A stretch of 43,063 nucleotides of DNA from WLMZ01 sp037139095 (GTDB taxonomy: Bacteria; Actinomycetota; Acidimicrobiia; Acidimicrobiales; Ilumatobacteraceae), in NCBI GenBank assembly GCA_037139095.1, contig JBAXHD010000020.1, positions 1 to 43,063 of the forward strand, written 5' to 3'. Position numbers and translations under genes: made by a program. The notes under the pieces were generated by a model, which had not been told where the DNA came from, searched no databases, and saw nothing but the letters and a program-made list of their open reading frames with translations. Below, piece after piece: positions 41,190 to 43,063 of the stretch; the stretch's first letter is position 1, and the number at the start of each line of letters is the position of its first letter.

Positions 41190-41705
41190 ATGGCTGCATC
41201 AGGCAAGAGGCCGTTCTGGGCACATCAGGGCGCGGAGTATCTGATCGGCATTGTGTTTGTGGCCCAAGGGCTACAGAGCCCTACACCGATGGTGCCGACG
41301 CTCTTAGGCGGGTTGGTTGTGCTGAATACCGCCACGGCCAAGGGGCCCCTCTCTGCGTTTCAGATGATGAACCGCCGGGCGCACCGTGTACTCGACGCCG
41401 TGCTGGTGCTGTTGACGGCGGTGTGCGCTGTGCAGTCCGCCGTCTCGATCGAAGCTGGAACGCGGCTGCTCATGGGCCTGCTGGCATTCGCATTGGGGTT
41501 CATTTGGCTGCTCAGCGACTTCAGCGAAAAAGTGAAGGCGCCAAAGTCGATAGCTCAGGTAGCGCCGACACCAAAGGCAGCGGAGGCCACCCGAGCGACC
41601 CGGCCAGTTGGGTCAGACGACGCCAGCATGGCATCTACAGTTGGTCGCTCGGCGGGCCGACTGGTTGGTAACGGCGTGAAGGCGTATCGCAAACGCAAGT
41701 CGTGA
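41190..41705 (+). CDS. Hypothetical membrane protein, four transmembrane segments
   Basis: A 171-residue protein I cannot assign to a named family. Hydrophobic segments are at about 14-28, 32-50, 67-84 and 92-110 (LLMGLLAFALGFIWLLSD), joined by short loops with MMNRRAHRVLD between the second and third. A hydrophilic tail of about 60 residues follows, rich in Lys, Ala and Thr and ending KAYRKRKS. Likely in the cytoplasmic membrane with both ends inside. It is a single gene after the groEL terminator, with a candidate leaderless promoter. Confidence 0.75.
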   Translation: MAASGKRPFWAHQGAEYLIGIVFVAQGLQSPTPMVPTLLGGLVVLNTATAKGPLSAFQMMNRRAHRVLDAVLVLLTAVCAVQSAVSIEAGTRLLMGLLAFALGFIWLLSDFSEKVKAPKSIAQVAPTPKAAEATRATRPVGSDDASMASTVGRSAGRLVGNGVKAYRKRKS

Positions 41706-41732
41706 GACGACTCTCTTCGCCGCTCGCGGCCG

Positions 41733-41738
41733 TAGTCT
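41733..41738 (+). promoter_or_regulatory. Candidate -10 box of the 57-residue protein gene (leaderless)
   Basis: TAGTCT lies 7 nt before the ATG at 41746, the same arrangement as at several other starts in the window. Confidence 0.4.
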
Positions 41739-41745
41739 TGTAGCC

Positions 41746-41919
41746 ATGTCGTTCGAACGCCCAGTAGCCGATCTCGCCAAACTTGTCATTGCATGGCAGG
41801 AGTTTGAAAGCGGCGATCAAGCGCCCGGTCGGGTGCTCGCCGATCTGAAGAAGGCCGGCTTGCCCGAGGTGCTGAAGCAGCTCGTTGAGTCAGGCTGGAC
41901 CCCCTCGCCAACGGCGTAG
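41746..41919 (+). CDS. Small soluble protein, 57 residues, unknown
   Basis: I do not recognise this protein. It reads MSFERPVADLAKLVIAWQEF, then GDQAPGRVLADLKKAGLPEV and LKQLVESGWTPSPTA, and appears helical with amphipathic stretches at about 6-21 and 28-50. There is no membrane segment or cysteine. Support for a real gene: it fills the gap between two genes on the same strand, has a TAGTCT-N7-ATG start signal, and its composition looks like a normal soluble protein. It could be a small adaptor or regulator; that is a guess. Confidence 0.55.
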   Translation: MSFERPVADLAKLVIAWQEFESGDQAPGRVLADLKKAGLPEVLKQLVESGWTPSPTA

Positions 41920-41945
41920 CCGCAGTCGGGCGATAGGTACATCTG

Positions 41946-42638
41946 ATGACGCCAGAGGGTTCTCGTCGCGGCGGCAGTCAGGTGATCCCTCGCCCTCGTG
42001 CGTGGCGACTTGGCGACGTGGCGTTCTGGAATGTTGCTGAGCCGCTGAACGCTGAGGCAGCCGTGCGTGCAGTAGAGGCCAGCGGTCTTGGAGGCGAGGC
42101 TCAGACGCCGATGTTTGCCGGTGCCAAGCCGTCGGCGGTGCTGGTGGTGTTGGCTGATGGTCCCCGCGGTGCCGAGGTGTTGCTGACCAAGCGAGCTCAG
42201 CATCTGCGTAACCATGCTGGTGAAATCAGTTTTCCAGGTGGTCGACTTGAGCCCGGCGAGACGCCACTGCAGGCCGCCGTGCGCGAGGCCTACGAAGAAG
42301 TAGCGCTGTCCCCGCACGCGGTGAACGTGCGAGGACAGCTCAGTTCGCTCTCGACCGTGGTGAGTCGAAGCCACATCGTGCCGCTAGTGGCTCACCTGAG
42401 TGCACGCCCCACCTTGCGGGCAGATGTCACCGAGGTCGATCGCATTTTGTGGGTGCCGTTGCACGAGCTCGCCCATCGCGATACGTATCGCGAAGAGTGG
42501 TGGGGTACTGCGCCGCTTGACCGTCGAATGGATTTCTTCGAACTCGAAGGCGAAACGATTTGGGGTGCCACCGGGCGCATCTTGCATGAGTTACTTGGTG
42601 TTGTCTACGGACCAGCCACGAGTCGTACTGCTCCATAA
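41946..42638 (+). CDS. Nudix hydrolase, CoA pyrophosphatase-like
   Basis: A 230-residue Nudix protein. The Nudix box runs from Gly99 (GGRLEPGE, then REAYEEVAL at 113-121) with the metal-binding REXXEE intact but Ala120 where the consensus has Gly. Directly before it is LLTKRAQHLRNHAGEISFPGG (79-99 in two overlapping parts), the pattern of the CoA/NADH pyrophosphatase subgroup, which splits CoA to phosphopantetheine and 3',5'-ADP. The N-terminal 55 residues are an extra region (VIPRPRAWRLGD). Cytoplasmic. Its 3' end overlaps the convergent phospholipase gene by 34 bp. Confidence 0.88.
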   Translation: MTPEGSRRGGSQVIPRPRAWRLGDVAFWNVAEPLNAEAAVRAVEASGLGGEAQTPMFAGAKPSAVLVVLADGPRGAEVLLTKRAQHLRNHAGEISFPGGRLEPGETPLQAAVREAYEEVALSPHAVNVRGQLSSLSTVVSRSHIVPLVAHLSARPTLRADVTEVDRILWVPLHELAHRDTYREEWWGTAPLDRRMDFFELEGETIWGATGRILHELLGVVYGPATSRTAP

Positions 42639-43063
42639 AACGTGTAGGCCCAGGCGTAACACGTGGGCCGATCGAAGATCGATCGTGATGCGCAGTGGGC
42701 TTTGGTGTCGTCGAGAAATTGCAGATCGATTCGTTTGCGTGACGCACTATTCCAGAACTGTCCGCCACCGCCATAGCGGCGCTCGAGCAGTTGTGTGTTG
42801 CGATACGCAAAGTCGTGTCGGCGGCACGGCTCGGTGAAGTTAAACGTTCGACCGGTGTTACCCACCAGCGGAGCCGAGCACAGGTCGGTGCTCCAGTCGA
42901 ACCACGTGTCGCCAGCCGTGCCCTGCAGACCGATGCGAGCCCGAGCCGTGTCGGAGAACTGACTGAGCGGCACGTTGAACACGAGATGCTGCACATAGGC
43001 CGAGTCGTTGGCGGCGTTATTGGCAACGGCCAGCGCTGTGTGAGCGGATGGAAAGACAGTCAA
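42605..43063 (-). CDS. Prokaryotic phospholipase A2, partial
   Basis: The C-terminal 152 residues of a protein whose start lies beyond the right edge. The catalytic pattern EPCRRHDFAYRN (His83, Asp84 in the visible part) is that of small bacterial secreted phospholipase A2 enzymes such as that of Streptomyces violaceoruber. The second catalytic Asp is probably Asp113 in RKRIDLQFLDD. Cysteines 62, 80, 124 and 135 could form the two usual disulfides, which speaks for export; a signal peptide would lie outside the window. It should cleave the sn-2 ester of phospholipids with calcium. The first visible codons need not be the start. Confidence 0.85.
   Translation of the reverse strand: MTVFPSAHTALAVANNAANDSAYVQHLVFNVPLSQFSDTARARIGLQGTAGDTWFDWSTDLCSAPLVGNTGRTFNFTEPCRRHDFAYRNTQLLERRYGGGGQFWNSASRKRIDLQFLDDTKAHCASRSIFDRPTCYAWAYTFYGAVRLVAGP

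Overview
The window is chromosomal DNA of a high-to-moderate GC (about 60% by eye) actinobacterium. The gene order rplC...secY-adk-map-infA-rpmJ-rpsM-rpsK-rpsD-rpoA-rplQ-truA-rplM-rpsI-glmM, the zinc-ribbon S14 and L36, the zinc-LID adenylate kinase, the GGM-tailed GroEL under a CIRCE operator and the many candidate leaderless starts (TANNNT 6-7 nt before ATG/GTG) all fit Actinobacteria. I infer an uncultured or aquatic Acidimicrobiia-type lineage, but no rRNA gene is present to prove it. There are no tRNA or rRNA genes, insertion sequences, prophage or CRISPR arrays.

Layout. 1-442: the last codons of tuf, then rpsJ (S10), closed by a strong intrinsic terminator. 523-7614: about 7 kb of non-ribosomal genes lying where S10 would normally run into L3: two tandem membrane-anchored HtrA-like proteases, a PhyH-type dioxygenase on the minus strand, a methyltransferase-rhodanese fusion, an alpha/beta hydrolase, a crotonase and a trypsin-like lipoprotein on the minus strand. 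7615-8011: a leader region with a clear stem-loop. 8012-20296: the S10/spc ribosomal run from rplC to rplO, then secY, adk and map, mostly with 1-4 nt overlaps. 20522-24506: the alpha-operon run infA, rpmJ, rpsM, rpsK, rpsD, rpoA, rplQ, truA. 24503-24649: a 48-residue membrane protein on the minus strand. 24819-30837: rplM, rpsI, glmM, a giant 1134-residue GlmS and acpS, joining ribosome production to cell-envelope precursor synthesis. 30890-38980: a tightly overlapped housekeeping operon (nnr, alr, tsaE, tsaB, rimI, tsaD, a THUMP methyltransferase, dus, maf) for metabolite repair, D-alanine, tRNA t6A and dihydrouridine, and rRNA modification. 38966-41142: groES-groEL with promoter, CIRCE and terminator. 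41190-43063: a four-helix membrane protein, a 57-residue protein, a Nudix CoA-pyrophosphatase-like enzyme, and a partial secreted-type phospholipase A2 running off the right edge.

Most unusual points: (i) GlmS is nearly twice the usual size, with an insertion inside the glutaminase domain, another before the C-tail and an extra C-terminal domain, while catalytic residues are kept; (ii) S10 is cut off from the S10 operon; (iii) infA appears to start at CTG with a perfect Shine-Dalgarno sequence; (iv) at least eight genes have a -10 hexamer placed for leaderless transcription, including a facing pair of promoters packed into 57 bp; (v) a 14-bp hairpin sits on the start of truA; (vi) two small genes have good start signals and no recognisable family.
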